Numbered from the stretch's first letter, positions 35,952 to 45,900 are shown. The stretch: 64,000 nt of DNA from Pigmentibacter ruber (GCF_009792895.1 NZ_WSSC01000004.1:310001-374000); one strand, 5' to 3'. A program made the numbers and translations. Notes: generated by a model from the sequence alone, not told the origin.

Positions 35952-37352
35952 ATGAATCAGGTAAGTTTACTACAACTTAGAGAAATAGCAGACCAATTAA
36001 TACTTTTGTCTGGCACATTCCAAATCAAACCCCACTATCTTCGAGCTAAGCAAATTAGGCAAGCCGATAAATCGTTAGTCGCAGTCGATGCTTTCTTTTC
36101 ACAAGACTTGGCTTCAGAAGCAAAACAATGGAAAGAATCCATAGAAGGTTTAACAATTCTTAGAAAAAAATTGCAATCTGTTGAAGAAAAACAAAATGAA
36201 ATTGAAGAACTTCAAGCTAGAATTGCAAGTTTAACAAAAAACATTCAACCTTGGATTGCTTTAGAAGAAACCGAACGCCAAAAGATCATCCAAAATGCTA
36301 AACGAGCACAGGACTTCATTAGCAATAATTTGGAGAAAACGGAAGCTCATATTATCCATCGCTATAACCGTTTTTCGGCTTTAAAAGATCTCTCACCTTA
36401 TGCGGATAATGCCAATTATCTTTGTGAAGCTGTTTTCCATTTTGAAAACAGAGAAAAATATGAATTAAATATTGATAAAGTTGAAAAGAAAAAAATAGCT
36501 GCAACTGAAAGATTGAAGACTGTAAATAGAGGCTTCTGGTTGGCTATTATATTTTGCATTTTTATTATTACAATACCCATTTGTTCTTTATTTGCATTAA
36601 GTTTATGGAAAAGAAAGAAAGACATTGAAAATCAAATTGTCAATGCTGAAGAAATATTAAGAAGAGAAAATAAAAGATTAATTTCAGCCGAAGAAGGCTC
36701 TGTTGTTGCTCAAGATATACGCTCTATTTTAGGAGAAATTTCACTGGAGCAAATTCGTGACACTCTTGCTGAAGTACGAGATTTACGCGCTGAATTTCAA
36801 GGCCCAGAAAGAACGACTAGTTCTACAGCTATTCTATTAAGCTTTATTGATTTGCATAAAATAAAATTAGAAGAGCTTTTTGGTAATATCCCAGAAAACC
36901 CAATTAAAACATTTAAATGGCTAGCAGATTTTGTATCTAAATATCAAAATATGGAAGTCAATATAAATCAATTAGAAATTAGAAAAGATGAAGTTATAAA
37001 TCAACAAAAACAACTTACAAAAGGCTATTCCCCTGAAATTTTAATAAATAGTATAAAAAAACTAGAATTAGTTATTTTTAATACCATGCAATTTCCATTT
37101 ACAGATGATAATAAAGATTTCTTTGCTGAATTATGTATTAAAATACCACCTGTTTTATCGCAAATTAGAGAAGTTTTATTCTTTGTAAGTCGCAGTCATC
37201 CAATTGATCCACAATATTGGAATAATTTAAAATTAAAAATCCAAGGTTTTTCAAATACTATGTCATTATGTGTTTTAGACGCTGAGATTGGACAATTAGA
37301 TAACTTTGAAGAAACAATGCTTGAAAAAAATAAAGCTCAAGCAAATAGTTAA
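35952..37352 (+). CDS. Coiled-coil protein with one central membrane segment, unknown
   Basis: 466 residues from ATG 35952 (AGAGG upstream); a GTG at 35919 is an alternative. Long charged helices before (about residues 55-190) and after (220-270) a single membrane segment (near 195-220, FWLAIIFCIFIITIPI). No signal peptide. The two cytoplasmic or periplasmic helical arms suggest a scaffold or membrane-shaping protein. Opens a run of plus-strand genes ending with rsmE. Family not recognised. Confidence 0.65.
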   Translation: MNQVSLLQLREIADQLILLSGTFQIKPHYLRAKQIRQADKSLVAVDAFFSQDLASEAKQWKESIEGLTILRKKLQSVEEKQNEIEELQARIASLTKNIQPWIALEETERQKIIQNAKRAQDFISNNLEKTEAHIIHRYNRFSALKDLSPYADNANYLCEAVFHFENREKYELNIDKVEKKKIAATERLKTVNRGFWLAIIFCIFIITIPICSLFALSLWKRKKDIENQIVNAEEILRRENKRLISAEEGSVVAQDIRSILGEISLEQIRDTLAEVRDLRAEFQGPERTTSSTAILLSFIDLHKIKLEELFGNIPENPIKTFKWLADFVSKYQNMEVNINQLEIRKDEVINQQKQLTKGYSPEILINSIKKLELVIFNTMQFPFTDDNKDFFAELCIKIPPVLSQIREVLFFVSRSHPIDPQYWNNLKLKIQGFSNTMSLCVLDAEIGQLDNFEETMLEKNKAQANS

Positions 37353-37473
37353 TTTAAAAATAAGCCATATATTTGACATAAATAAAAATAGAAACTCAAA
37401 ATAAATTTCATAACAAAAGAATAATTAGTATAATTGGTCTATAATTGTAGCTTACTAAATACAAGGCTGAAGT

Positions 37474-38160
37474 ATGAAATATCATTATCTTTGTTTAGTT
37501 ATTTTTTCTTTATTTAGCTCAATTGCTCATGCTGAAGGTGAAGAAAATAAAATATCATTTGATTTTGCAAAAATGTCCATATCAACTTTTGGAGTTTCTA
37601 CAACAAATCAAGAAGAACAAAATGGAAGCTTAAAGGCCGAAGTGAATGCAAGAAAAAATGCAATCCAAAATATTGAAACTTATTTTAAAAATACTTGTAA
37701 CAAAATAGAAAAAGGCCAATTAGGCACAAAACCAGAATGGGAAAAGTATTTCCATTCACAAGGTAGCGAAATATTTTCAAACGGAATTGTAAAGGTATCT
37801 CTTGCCGCTCCATATCGTGATATCATAAAGACTCCCAATAATTCGAAGAAAAAACCAGTTGCTACAGAAGATGGAAAAAAGATTGCATTTTCAATGTTAT
37901 TCACCATCCCAGGGAGTATTGTCCAATGTGGTGCTATTATTTTAGATGTTGGAAATAATAAAAAAGTATTAGTGACACCATCTAAAGTTGTTTCTTCGGC
38001 AATTGGTTTAACCGTTGTAAAATTGGCTTATGATGGAAAATCTGAATTAAAAGCTGCTACTCCTGAAGATGCGGCTATTTTACAAAATACAACACTTGCA
38101 AAGGAAGCCTATGTACCTGCCAGTGTTATTCCTGTTACTGTTATCGTTCCAGGACAATAG
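37474..38160 (+). CDS. Periplasmic protein, LPP20/FlgT-like
   Basis: 228 residues with signal peptide ending at AHA-EGE and AAGG before the ATG. The segment SLKAEVNARKNAIQNIETYF resembles the helix of LPP20-type and flagellar FlgT-type domains, where a similar pattern (A-xxARxxAIxxA) recurs. Single cysteines at two sites. Its last 50 bases overlap the next gene in another frame. Function uncertain; envelope role likely. Confidence 0.55.
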   Translation: MKYHYLCLVIFSLFSSIAHAEGEENKISFDFAKMSISTFGVSTTNQEEQNGSLKAEVNARKNAIQNIETYFKNTCNKIEKGQLGTKPEWEKYFHSQGSEIFSNGIVKVSLAAPYRDIIKTPNNSKKKPVATEDGKKIAFSMLFTIPGSIVQCGAIILDVGNNKKVLVTPSKVVSSAIGLTVVKLAYDGKSELKAATPEDAAILQNTTLAKEAYVPASVIPVTVIVPGQ

Positions 38161-38881
38161 TTTTGCTCAACAATCAAAAAAAACAATTGTTCCACAGAAT
38201 ATTACTACTAAAGAAGAATTACCTACAGTTGTTTTTTTATGCGAGTATTGTGGGTTAAAAAAAGAAAAAATTTCTTTGCAAACTAATCTCCAAAATATTC
38301 CCGAACTCGATAGGTTTAGATATGTTTTTTCAAAGGAATGGTTCCAAGACTCTCAATTAATACTTAAAAAACAACAAGACACAGAATATCAAATCTTTGG
38401 TAGCAAATCTTGGCCTCCCAAACTACCGCATTCCCTTTCCCCATTAAAAAATAAAAAAGGAATGCTAATCTTTCAAAACTATCAAGGATTAAGCGGAAAA
38501 AGTAAGCCAATTTATCTAAATTATATTTTATTTTATCGAGAGCGTGTCTATATTGCTGAAAATATTAACGATATTCTAATTTCGTTAAATACTTCTGAAC
38601 CAAACTTAAATAAAAGGGATGGAATCCGCTTCTTTATTAGCAAAGAAATATCTGGAGAAAGTGTAAAGGAGTTAGAAAAAGTAATAAAAAACTTTACAGC
38701 TGATAAAAATTCTATAATTATTCCCTATCAAGTCACTTCAGAGGGGGTTCGATATAGAAGTGATATAGATATTAACTACAAAATGCGAACTATAAAACAA
38801 ATAAATCAGTTTGTTCCTAATTTATCTGCACAAGCTCCCAAAGGAACTTCTGACATTATTGAAATTACAAGAGTCAAATGA
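38111..38881 (+). CDS. Secreted protein of unknown function
   Basis: 256 residues from the ATG at 38111; AAAGGAAG is correctly placed and this start gives a clean signal peptide (to SFA-QQS), although it overlaps the upstream gene by 50 bases. A CEYC pair sits near residue 45, a possible disulfide or metal site. The gene overlaps the following one by four bases (ATGA), so the genes from 37474 to 39360 look translationally coupled. Family not recognised. Confidence 0.65.
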   Translation: MYLPVLFLLLLSFQDNSFAQQSKKTIVPQNITTKEELPTVVFLCEYCGLKKEKISLQTNLQNIPELDRFRYVFSKEWFQDSQLILKKQQDTEYQIFGSKSWPPKLPHSLSPLKNKKGMLIFQNYQGLSGKSKPIYLNYILFYRERVYIAENINDILISLNTSEPNLNKRDGIRFFISKEISGESVKELEKVIKNFTADKNSIIIPYQVTSEGVRYRSDIDINYKMRTIKQINQFVPNLSAQAPKGTSDIIEITRVK

Positions 38882-39360
38882 AGAATATTAATTATACTTT
38901 TTACTTCACACTAATCGCATATAAATTATTTATAGAAAACAAAAAAAACAATAAATTTCAAAATGAACAAGAATTTTATACTAATTTTGTAACTGAATTA
39001 TTTAATGAAAAAATTGATTTTATTTTGCCAAATTTAAGTGACATATTTACTGATGAACTTTTACAGAATGCAAAAGTTCTATGTGATTTTGAAGCTCTCA
39101 CTTTTTTACCTGAAGAATCAAAAAATGATCGTGAAAAACACAATCAAATAGTTAAAGATTTATTTCAAAAAATCATTGAAAATAGTTTATTTGTAAAATA
39201 TAATTTTGATAATTTAATTTTTGAAAATTGGCGAATATTTATAGGTATGTATGTTACCTTTCATGAATGGTGTGAGAATATTGAATTTTACAATGCTGAC
39301 AAAGCTATACAACAAACATTATTAAAAGAGTCTCCATTAATATCCTTCAATCAATTTTAA
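38878..39360 (+). CDS. Small cytoplasmic protein of unknown function
   Basis: 160 residues, mainly helical, Asn- and Phe-rich, no signal peptide. Starts inside the stop codon of the upstream gene (ATGA overlap, 38878-38881), and rsmE begins 16 bases after it. Not recognised; its place suggests a helper or regulator of the operon. Confidence 0.6.
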   Translation: MKNINYTFYFTLIAYKLFIENKKNNKFQNEQEFYTNFVTELFNEKIDFILPNLSDIFTDELLQNAKVLCDFEALTFLPEESKNDREKHNQIVKDLFQKIIENSLFVKYNFDNLIFENWRIFIGMYVTFHEWCENIEFYNADKAIQQTLLKESPLISFNQF

Positions 39361-39376
39361 TAAATACAGGTAAACC

Positions 39377-40159
39377 ATGAGCATTCAAAAACAGTTATGG
39401 ACATTTATTAGTCATGAATTAAATTTGAATTCAAAAACTATATCATTAAAGGAAAATGAACATCATTATGCTTTTCATGTGTTGCGAATAGCTGAAGCAG
39501 ATGCAGTAGAAGTTACAAATTGTAAAGGCATTAAAGCAAAAGGAGTTGTTGAAAAATCCTCTAAAAAAGAAGTTGTTATTAAAATAGTTGAGATAATAGT
39601 AGAAGAAATTTCAAAACCAAAAGTTGCATTAATATTAGCATATCCCAAACCTGCAACTTTAGAAGAAGTTGTTTCAAGTGCTTCTGAATTGGGTGTAAAT
39701 GAAATTCATATTTTCAAAGCAGACAAATCTGCCACTAAAGCACCAATTAAATTAGAAAAACTTAAAATTGTAAGTGATGAGGCAGTAAGAATTAGTAAAA
39801 GTAGTTATTCAGCAGAACTATTTGCATATGAAAATTTAACCTCTGTTGTAGAAAAATTAGAACTTAAAAAGAACAAAGAAAACTTAATTTTATTCTGCGA
39901 TGAATCCCATGTGTATGAAGGTAAAATAACAAATTCAATATTATCTAAATTAAATGAAAATTTTCAGAATAATATGCACAATATTTATATAATAATTGGT
40001 CCAGAAGCTAGTTTTTCAGATAGTGAAAGAAGTATATTAACAAACAAAGTGCAAGCCATTCCTGTTTCTCTTGGTAATAATATTTTAAGAGTACCTAATG
40101 CAGTACTTAGTGCGTTAGGGGTAGTTTTAAATTATAAAAACGATTTAAAAACCATCTAA
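39377..40159 (+). CDS. rsmE: 16S rRNA (uracil-1498-N3)-methyltransferase
   Basis: 260 residues. SPOUT-class methyltransferase modifying U1498 of 16S rRNA. Seen: the N-terminal PUA-like part (NEHHYAFHVLRIAEADAVEV), EEVVSSASELGVNEIHIFKAD, the SAM-knot motif IIGPEASFSDSE (family IGPEGGFSxxE) and SLGNNILRVPNAVLSAL (family LGxRILRxETA). The glycine pair in the first motif is Ala-Ser here. Its 3' end overlaps aguB convergently by 15 bases. Confidence 0.9.
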   Translation: MSIQKQLWTFISHELNLNSKTISLKENEHHYAFHVLRIAEADAVEVTNCKGIKAKGVVEKSSKKEVVIKIVEIIVEEISKPKVALILAYPKPATLEEVVSSASELGVNEIHIFKADKSATKAPIKLEKLKIVSDEAVRISKSSYSAELFAYENLTSVVEKLELKKNKENLILFCDESHVYEGKITNSILSKLNENFQNNMHNIYIIIGPEASFSDSERSILTNKVQAIPVSLGNNILRVPNAVLSALGVVLNYKNDLKTI

Positions 40160-41008
40160 GCTTAAAATAGCATTGTATTTATCTGGTCTTCTATCTCTAA
40201 AAAACCCCATTCCTGCTCTAAAAGTAGATGCTTCCCCAAAGTTTAACTCTGCATAAAGAATAGTTTCAGAATTTCTATCAGCTTCAGTTAATTTATTTCC
40301 CATGTAATCGCAGATAAACGAGCTACCATAAAAAGTCATATTTTTTTCTGTCCCAACTCTATTTGGTGCTGCTAAGTAAACTGAATTACAAACAGCATGC
40401 CCTATCATTGCTCTCTGCCACATATCTTTCGTATCTATGGCATGCGCTTCAGGTGGTTCACTGCCAATTGCAGTAGGATAAAGAAGAAGATCCGCTCCCA
40501 TCAGAGTCATAATTCGAGCTGATTCAGGAAACCACTGATCCCAACAAATTCCTACACCTATTTTTCCATACTGCGTATCCCAAACTTTAAAGCCAGTATC
40601 GCCTGGATTAAAATAATATTTTTCTTGATAGCAAGGTCCGTCAGGAATATGAGTCTTGCGATATATTCCTAATATTTCTCCGTCGGCATCGATCATTGCA
40701 AGGCTATTAAAGTAAGCCTGACCTGCTTTTTCAAAAAAACTGATTGGTAAAACAACATTGTATTCTTTTGCAATAGACTGAAAATGACTGAGAAAAGGAT
40801 GTTTTTCAACAGGAGAAGCTAAAGAAAATAAATGATCATATTGTTCTTGACAAAAATAAAGGTTTTCAAATAACTCAGGTAACAAAATTATTTTTGCATT
40901 ATTTTTTACTGCTTCCTTTATAAACTTTGTTACTTTATTAAGATTTTCTTCTAAATTATTTGACATTTTCATTTGTACAATAGCTAATTTAACAGCTTTA
41001 CTAGACAT
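40145..41008 (-). CDS. aguB: N-carbamoylputrescine amidohydrolase
   Basis: 287 residues of the nitrilase superfamily with the catalytic triad Glu45 (LLPELFE), Lys118 (YRKTHIPDGP) and Cys155 (GICWDQWFPE). The PDGPCYQEKYYFNPGDTGF segment is typical for the AguB branch. Converts N-carbamoylputrescine to putrescine, CO2 and ammonia. GGAGA precedes the ATG. Starts three bases after aguA ends, so both steps from agmatine to putrescine are in one operon. Confidence 0.95.
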   Translation of the reverse strand: MSSKAVKLAIVQMKMSNNLEENLNKVTKFIKEAVKNNAKIILLPELFENLYFCQEQYDHLFSLASPVEKHPFLSHFQSIAKEYNVVLPISFFEKAGQAYFNSLAMIDADGEILGIYRKTHIPDGPCYQEKYYFNPGDTGFKVWDTQYGKIGVGICWDQWFPESARIMTLMGADLLLYPTAIGSEPPEAHAIDTKDMWQRAMIGHAVCNSVYLAAPNRVGTEKNMTFYGSSFICDYMGNKLTEADRNSETILYAELNFGEASTFRAGMGFFRDRRPDKYNAILSLDGF

Positions 41009-41011
41009 TTA

Positions 41012-42058
41012 TTATCTCCAAAGTTTTCCTGAAGGCTGTTGTTGTGTTACACAATGAAATGAACCGCCACCTTTAATAATATTTTTTGAACTTAGGCCAA
41101 TTACTTTTCTATTTGGAAATAATTTTTCTAATGTTTTTAATGCAATTGAATCATTTGGATCCTGGTATGTTGGCACTACAACAAATTCATTTCCAATATA
41201 AAAATTAGCATAGGTACAAGGTAACCGTTTTCCATCTATTTCCATTCTGTTTTTTGGCAAAACTAAAGGAATTAAATTAAAATGATTCCCATTTTTATCT
41301 GTTGATTTCTGCAAAATTTCAAAATTATGCATCATTGTATCATAATTTGGATCAGATTTATCATCTGTAATAGAATATACTATGGTATTTTCATCTACAA
41401 AACGCACTATGGTATCAATGTGTCCATCTGTATGATCACCCTCTAAACCATTTTCTAGCCAAATTAATTTATCAATACCTAAATAATTCTTTAAATAAGT
41501 TTCGATATCTTTTTCTGTTAGATTTGGATTCCGCATTTTACTTAATAAACACTGCCTAGTTGTTAATGCAGTTCCCTTACCATTAACATCCAAAGAACCT
41601 CCTTCCATTACAATTTCTGTTTGAAAGAAGTTTAAATTTAGAAAATTAGCTAACTGCAAAGGTACTAAATTATCTAATTGCCAATTGAATTTTTGTCCCC
41701 AAGAATTAAATTCCCAATTTACAAAAGAAACAAAATTAGAATTTTTAATAAAAATTGGGCCATTATCTCTAAACCAAACGTCATCTAGAGGAATTTCATG
41801 CATTGTTATGTTACTTAAATTATTAATTTTGCGTATTGCGCTTTCTTTTGCTTCTTTATCCCTGACTATTAAATGCACAGGTTCAAATTTTGAAATTGTT
41901 TTAATAAGTTCAGCAAATTCATCTCGAACATTATTTAAAAATCCAAACCACATTTCATCATCGAAAGGCCAACAAGTCCAAGTAGCAGCATGTAAACTCC
42001 ACTCAGCAGGCATTACAAACTCATGTTCTATAGGCACACCTTTGACAGAATTTGACAT
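41012..42058 (-). CDS. aguA: Agmatine deiminase
   Basis: 348 residues of the guanidino-modifying (PPAD) superfamily. Converts agmatine to N-carbamoylputrescine. Motifs: MPAEWSLHAATWTCWP, DVWFRDNGPIFI, EGDHTDGHIDTIVRF with catalytic His/Asp, and GGGSFHCVTQQQP with nucleophile Cys336. AAGGA before the ATG. With aguB it forms a two-gene putrescine operon; no arginine decarboxylase or polyamine transporter is nearby. Confidence 0.95.
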   Translation of the reverse strand: MSNSVKGVPIEHEFVMPAEWSLHAATWTCWPFDDEMWFGFLNNVRDEFAELIKTISKFEPVHLIVRDKEAKESAIRKINNLSNITMHEIPLDDVWFRDNGPIFIKNSNFVSFVNWEFNSWGQKFNWQLDNLVPLQLANFLNLNFFQTEIVMEGGSLDVNGKGTALTTRQCLLSKMRNPNLTEKDIETYLKNYLGIDKLIWLENGLEGDHTDGHIDTIVRFVDENTIVYSITDDKSDPNYDTMMHNFEILQKSTDKNGNHFNLIPLVLPKNRMEIDGKRLPCTYANFYIGNEFVVVPTYQDPNDSIALKTLEKLFPNRKVIGLSSKNIIKGGGSFHCVTQQQPSGKLWR

Positions 42059-42089
42059 TTCATGTTCCTTATCACTATTGTTTTAGAAA

Positions 42090-42117
42090 TAAAAAAAGAC
42101 TCAACAACTTGAGCCTT
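42090..42117 (-). terminator. Intrinsic terminator after the small gene at 42167-42514
   Basis: Stem AGGCTCAA / TTGAGTCT (one G-T pair) with a four-base loop and seven T on the minus strand, ahead of the aguA operon. Confidence 0.8.
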
Positions 42118-42166
42118 TTACATGAAGGAGTTTATTAAGTCTAGGCAATATTGCTACTCAAGACTC

Positions 42167-42514
42167 TTAGCCTCCACCTTTAAAAACTCTGGCAGTGACA
42201 GTTTTGATTTCTTGTTGAATAACAACAATTTTCTTGGCTTCAACTATGTAATCCTTAATAGCATCGTATGCTTTTCTTTCATCACCGCCATGCGCTAACC
42301 ATTGTGCTATAGTATTTCCATTTATAAAATCATTGGCAAAACCAAAAACGACCTTATTTGCTTCTCTATAAGCTGTTTCACTGTCCATTCCTTCGTCTTC
42401 AAAACAAACTTGTGCAAAATTAAGTGCTCTATGCACAGTATCTTCAACATACGAAGACTGCACCCCACGAGCACGATGCACGCTATTTTTCGCTTTAAAT
42501 TTGGTTTTTGACAT
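42167..42514 (-). CDS. Small cytoplasmic protein of unknown function
   Basis: 115 residues, helical, basic N-terminus (KTKFKAKNSVHRARG), no signal. A hydrophobic patterned helix near residues 90-105. AGAGGTG before the ATG and a terminator after it show an independently expressed real gene. Family not recognised. Confidence 0.65.
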   Translation of the reverse strand: MSKTKFKAKNSVHRARGVQSSYVEDTVHRALNFAQVCFEDEGMDSETAYREANKVVFGFANDFINGNTIAQWLAHGGDERKAYDAIKDYIVEAKKIVVIQQEIKTVTARVFKGGG

Positions 42515-42584
42515 AAAACACCTCTTTTTCCATTTCGGCAGAATTTAGAAAAAGAATATCTCTATGCAATGATATACTAGTTTG

Positions 42585-43601
42585 TTACTTTTGACTCTGG
42601 GTTATACCCCATACTTGTTTGTACTTTTCTCGGATAGATGCAGCCGGTTCTATCTGGGTCTCTTGAATGTTTTTCAAAAAGAAACGATCCAAAAGAATAG
42701 GTTCTAAAATAACTTTTACATCTTTTTGTAATTTAAATTGAAGATATAACTCATTCGCGATTTGCCAACCTTGCGCATAAATAGGCTCTGCAATAGTGGC
42801 ATATTGTTGAGTAGAACCTTTCTTTATTCTTCTGATTGCTTTTAAAGAACCATCTCCAGCAGCTATAGAAATAATATCGTTTCTAGGATTCTCTATATCA
42901 AAATAAATATCATTTATTGCAATCGAATGCGTCCATTTGTTCTTAAATTCATCGTTTAATTTATTAATTTCTGTACGCATTAAATTCTCTACACTTGCTA
43001 TTGGTAAATCCACAATTTTTAAAATATGACAGAATTTACATTTTTTTATTTCATGCTGGATAAGTTCTGTTTTATATCGTGCTATTTTAAATTGATTATC
43101 AGTAAAAACTACAATTCCTACATTTTTTAATTTTGTTTTATAAACTTGCTCAATAGCTAAATTAATAACATCTTTTGGATCAGTTGTTATATTATAAATC
43201 AGTTTATTTTTATCAAACCCAATTACTTCATTCGCATGCCATCCAATTAATTTAATATTGTTTTTTTTTGCTTCAATAAGTAATTTCTCTTCACTATCAA
43301 TTTGATGTCCCGCTATTACTATAGCATTGGGCTTTTCTAAAATACCTTCTCGAAATAAGTTCAAAAATTGTTTTACATCACCATCAGCATCTTTCTTTTT
43401 TACATTCCATTTTAATAAATCAACAGCTTCTTCAAAAGAGCGAAAAACTTTTGATATTCCTCCATTTTTAAAATCATATCCAATAAATAAAACATTTTTT
43501 GTACTTTTATTTTCTGGAATTTGAGCTTCTACTTGTGAAGATAATCCAAGCACAAGGCAAAGAAATAAAAATATTATATTTTTTAGAAAATTTAATCGCA
43601 T
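42585..43601 (-). CDS. Type-1 periplasmic binding protein, divergent orphan paralogue
   Basis: 338 residues with signal peptide (to EAQ) and GAGGAAG before the ATG. Two-lobe periplasmic binding fold: VLFIGYDFKNGG, NAIVIAGHQ, IKLIGWHANEV, NVGIVVFTDNQ and late YATIAEPIYAQGWQIANEL. Related in architecture to the genes at 10063 and 51093 but clearly more divergent. No importer genes alongside. Ligand unknown. Confidence 0.8.
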   Translation of the reverse strand: MRLNFLKNIIFLFLCLVLGLSSQVEAQIPENKSTKNVLFIGYDFKNGGISKVFRSFEEAVDLLKWNVKKKDADGDVKQFLNLFREGILEKPNAIVIAGHQIDSEEKLLIEAKKNNIKLIGWHANEVIGFDKNKLIYNITTDPKDVINLAIEQVYKTKLKNVGIVVFTDNQFKIARYKTELIQHEIKKCKFCHILKIVDLPIASVENLMRTEINKLNDEFKNKWTHSIAINDIYFDIENPRNDIISIAAGDGSLKAIRRIKKGSTQQYATIAEPIYAQGWQIANELYLQFKLQKDVKVILEPILLDRFFLKNIQETQIEPAASIREKYKQVWGITQSQK

Positions 43602-43824
43602 AAATTGTCTTCCTCAATATTTAAAACCGTTTATTAATTTTAAATAATTATGCTATATAAAGGATAAAACAATCTATTTTAAAAAGCTACTTGCAAAAAA
43701 CATATTACTTTGCATGCAAAATACTTCCTTCCTAAAATAGCCACTGGAAAAGCATTTTTTAGGAAGGGAAAAATAAGTTCTATCTAATCAGCAATGGTAG
43801 GAAATACAAGAAAATTTTGAATTA

Positions 43825-44154
43825 CTATCTTTTTTTCTTAGCTGATTTTCTTTTCACACCAACTTTTTCTTTAAGAGAAGATGCAACTCTGAAGCTTACT
43901 TTCTTTGATGCTGGAATTTTAATTTCTTCACCAGTTTGAGGATTCCGACCTTTCCTAGCAGCTCTATCCTTAACTTGAAGAATTCCTAATTTATCTATAC
44001 GTACTTTTTTGCCTGCAGCAACATGATCTTCTATGGCATCAAGAAAAGCTGCTATAACTTCTTTAGTTAATTTTTTTGGTAACTGATCGAATCTTGAAGA
44101 AACCTCAACAGTTAAAGCAGATGTAGAAACTGTTGCAACTTTTCTTTTTGACAT
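43825..44154 (-). CDS. HU/IHF-family DNA-binding protein
   Basis: 109 residues from the ATG at 44154 (GAGAGG upstream); the ATG at 44160 is too close to that site. HU core with KVRIDKLGILQVKDRAARKGRNPQTGEEIKIPASKKVSFRVA split as the DNA-binding arm (GRNPQTGEEI) and the following strand. A basic C-terminal tail rich in Lys and Arg extends beyond the usual 90 residues. Nucleoid organisation and DNA bending. Confidence 0.93.
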   Translation of the reverse strand: MSKRKVATVSTSALTVEVSSRFDQLPKKLTKEVIAAFLDAIEDHVAAGKKVRIDKLGILQVKDRAARKGRNPQTGEEIKIPASKKVSFRVASSLKEKVGVKRKSAKKKR

Positions 44155-44315
44155 AAACATCCTCTCAAATGAAGGTTAAATAAAACTGTTGTTATAGTTG
44201 CCTGAAATGACATATATATCAAGAGGCAAAGTATAATTTTTTATTTCCCATTGTACCATGGGAAAACTTTGAAACCAAAATGTTCAAAGGAAATTTTCTT
44301 CGGAGTTATTTAACC

Positions 44316-45179
44316 ATGATACAATCAATTTTATCAATCCAATCCTGTGTAAGCTATGGCCATGTTGGAAACAGCGCTGTTACCTTCCCATTACAACGCT
44401 TAGGTGTCGATGTCTGGCCTATACATACTGTGCTTTTTTCCAATCACACTGGATATGGGCAATGGGGAGGTAGAGTTTTTGACATTGCAGCCGTTAGAGA
44501 TGTGTTTTTAGGGATTAAAGAAAGAGGAATCCTACATAGATGTAAAGCTTTATTAAGTGGTTATATGGGCTCAAAAGAACTTGGTAATGTCATGATTGAA
44601 GCTATCGAAGAACTAAGAAGTTTAAATCCTGATTCCATATACTGTTGCGATCCTGTAATGGGCGATATAGGCAGAGGTTTTTTTGTAAAAGAAGGAATAC
44701 CTGAGTTTTTTAAAGAAACAATGATTAAATATGCTACAATAATTACACCTAATCATTTTGAATTAGAATTTTTGAGCGGTCAAAAAATAACTTCTTTAGA
44801 AGAAGCTGTTAAAGCTGCAAAGGATATCATGCAAAAAGGGCCAGAAGTCGTATTAATTACAAGTCTTGTCTTAGAAGGAGAAGAAAATAAAAAGATTAAT
44901 ATGGTTGCTGTAAACAAAAAATCAGTCAGTATAGTTACAACACCATATATTAATATTAGTTTAAATGGAACAGGTGACATTACAGCGGCTTTATTTACAT
45001 ACTTTTATATCAATCATCAGAAAGATATTACAAAGGCATTAGAAGATACAGTTTCAAGAGTTTACAGTATTATTGAAAAGACTTTTGAAGAAAAATCAAA
45101 AGAACTAGTTTTAATTAAAGCTCAAGAATATTTAATTAATCCAAAACATAAATTTAAAGCTCATTTATTTCAAAAATAA
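44316..45179 (+). CDS. pdxY: Pyridoxal kinase
   Basis: 287 residues from the ATG at 44316, which gives exactly the usual PdxY length and has CGGAG upstream; an ATG at 44280 is rejected. Phosphorylates pyridoxal in B6 salvage. Seen: SIQSCVSYGHVGNSAVTFPLQ at the start, LFSNHTGYGQWGG, CDPVMGD, TPNHFELEFLSG, and the anion-hole motif LNGTGDITAALF. Stand-alone gene divergent from the HU gene. Confidence 0.93.
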   Translation: MIQSILSIQSCVSYGHVGNSAVTFPLQRLGVDVWPIHTVLFSNHTGYGQWGGRVFDIAAVRDVFLGIKERGILHRCKALLSGYMGSKELGNVMIEAIEELRSLNPDSIYCCDPVMGDIGRGFFVKEGIPEFFKETMIKYATIITPNHFELEFLSGQKITSLEEAVKAAKDIMQKGPEVVLITSLVLEGEENKKINMVAVNKKSVSIVTTPYINISLNGTGDITAALFTYFYINHQKDITKALEDTVSRVYSIIEKTFEEKSKELVLIKAQEYLINPKHKFKAHLFQK

Positions 45180-45216
45180 ATATTATTTTTAAAAAATTAT
45201 AAAATAAAAACTTAAA

Positions 45217-45744
45217 TTAATCCATAGTACTATTGCCTGGGTGGTGATCAGAATGATGCGATCCTCTGTTTCTAAAAAATTTTTTTTCTACATATGCGAT
45301 AAAAGACAAAAATAGAATTAATGATATTGTTATCACTATTGTTGATAGAAATATGCCATATCCAACTAATATACCTAAAGCTGAAACTGTCCAGATAACC
45401 GCTGCAGTTGTTAAACCCTGAACCTTGCTAGAAGACTTAAATATAGCACCTGCTCCTATAAATCCAATACCGGATACAATTTGAGCAACTATTCTTGTAA
45501 CATCTGCTGAAGGAATAGAATTGGGCGAACCATAATCAGACATCATTAAAGAAACAGCAGTAAATATTGCTGATGCTGCACAAATTAATGCATTTGTTTT
45601 TATACCGGCTAATTTACCTCTATATTCTCTTTCAGCGCCAACTAAAGTTCCAATAACAAGTGCAACACCAACTTTTGGTAATAAGTAAAAAAGAATATCT
45701 ATTTCGGGAATATAATGGATTGGTAAATCAAATTGTATATTCAT
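45217..45744 (-). CDS. MgtC/SapB-family membrane protein
   Basis: 175 residues from ATG 45744. Four to five membrane segments with the MgtC hallmark GTLVGAEREYRGKLAGIKTNALICAASAIF, then GIGFIGAGAIF and GLTTAAVIWTVSALGI. The long soluble C-terminal domain of Salmonella MgtC is absent, which is usual for the short SapB/YhiD type. Known members influence intracellular survival, Mg2+ stress or acid resistance; the role here is not known. Confidence 0.9.
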   Translation of the reverse strand: MNIQFDLPIHYIPEIDILFYLLPKVGVALVIGTLVGAEREYRGKLAGIKTNALICAASAIFTAVSLMMSDYGSPNSIPSADVTRIVAQIVSGIGFIGAGAIFKSSSKVQGLTTAAVIWTVSALGILVGYGIFLSTIVITISLILFLSFIAYVEKKFFRNRGSHHSDHHPGNSTMD

Positions 45745-45900
45745 CAAAAAAACCTTATTTATACTCAACCTAATCACAATTATTATTGCTTATAAAAAAC
45801 AATTCTTGTTTGTAAATTTTTCATCACAAGCCAAAGATATGACCAATTTCATTTTTAAGAAGTCCATCCGAAATAGCAAATACTTACTTTCGGAGTTTCT

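Noticed and set aside
43727-43767. 11-bp perfect inverted repeat after the HU gene (CCTTCCTAAAA / TTTTAGGAAGG)
   Set aside because: Loop of 19 bases and no T-run on either strand, so not called as a terminator; it may still be a regulatory or mRNA structure.
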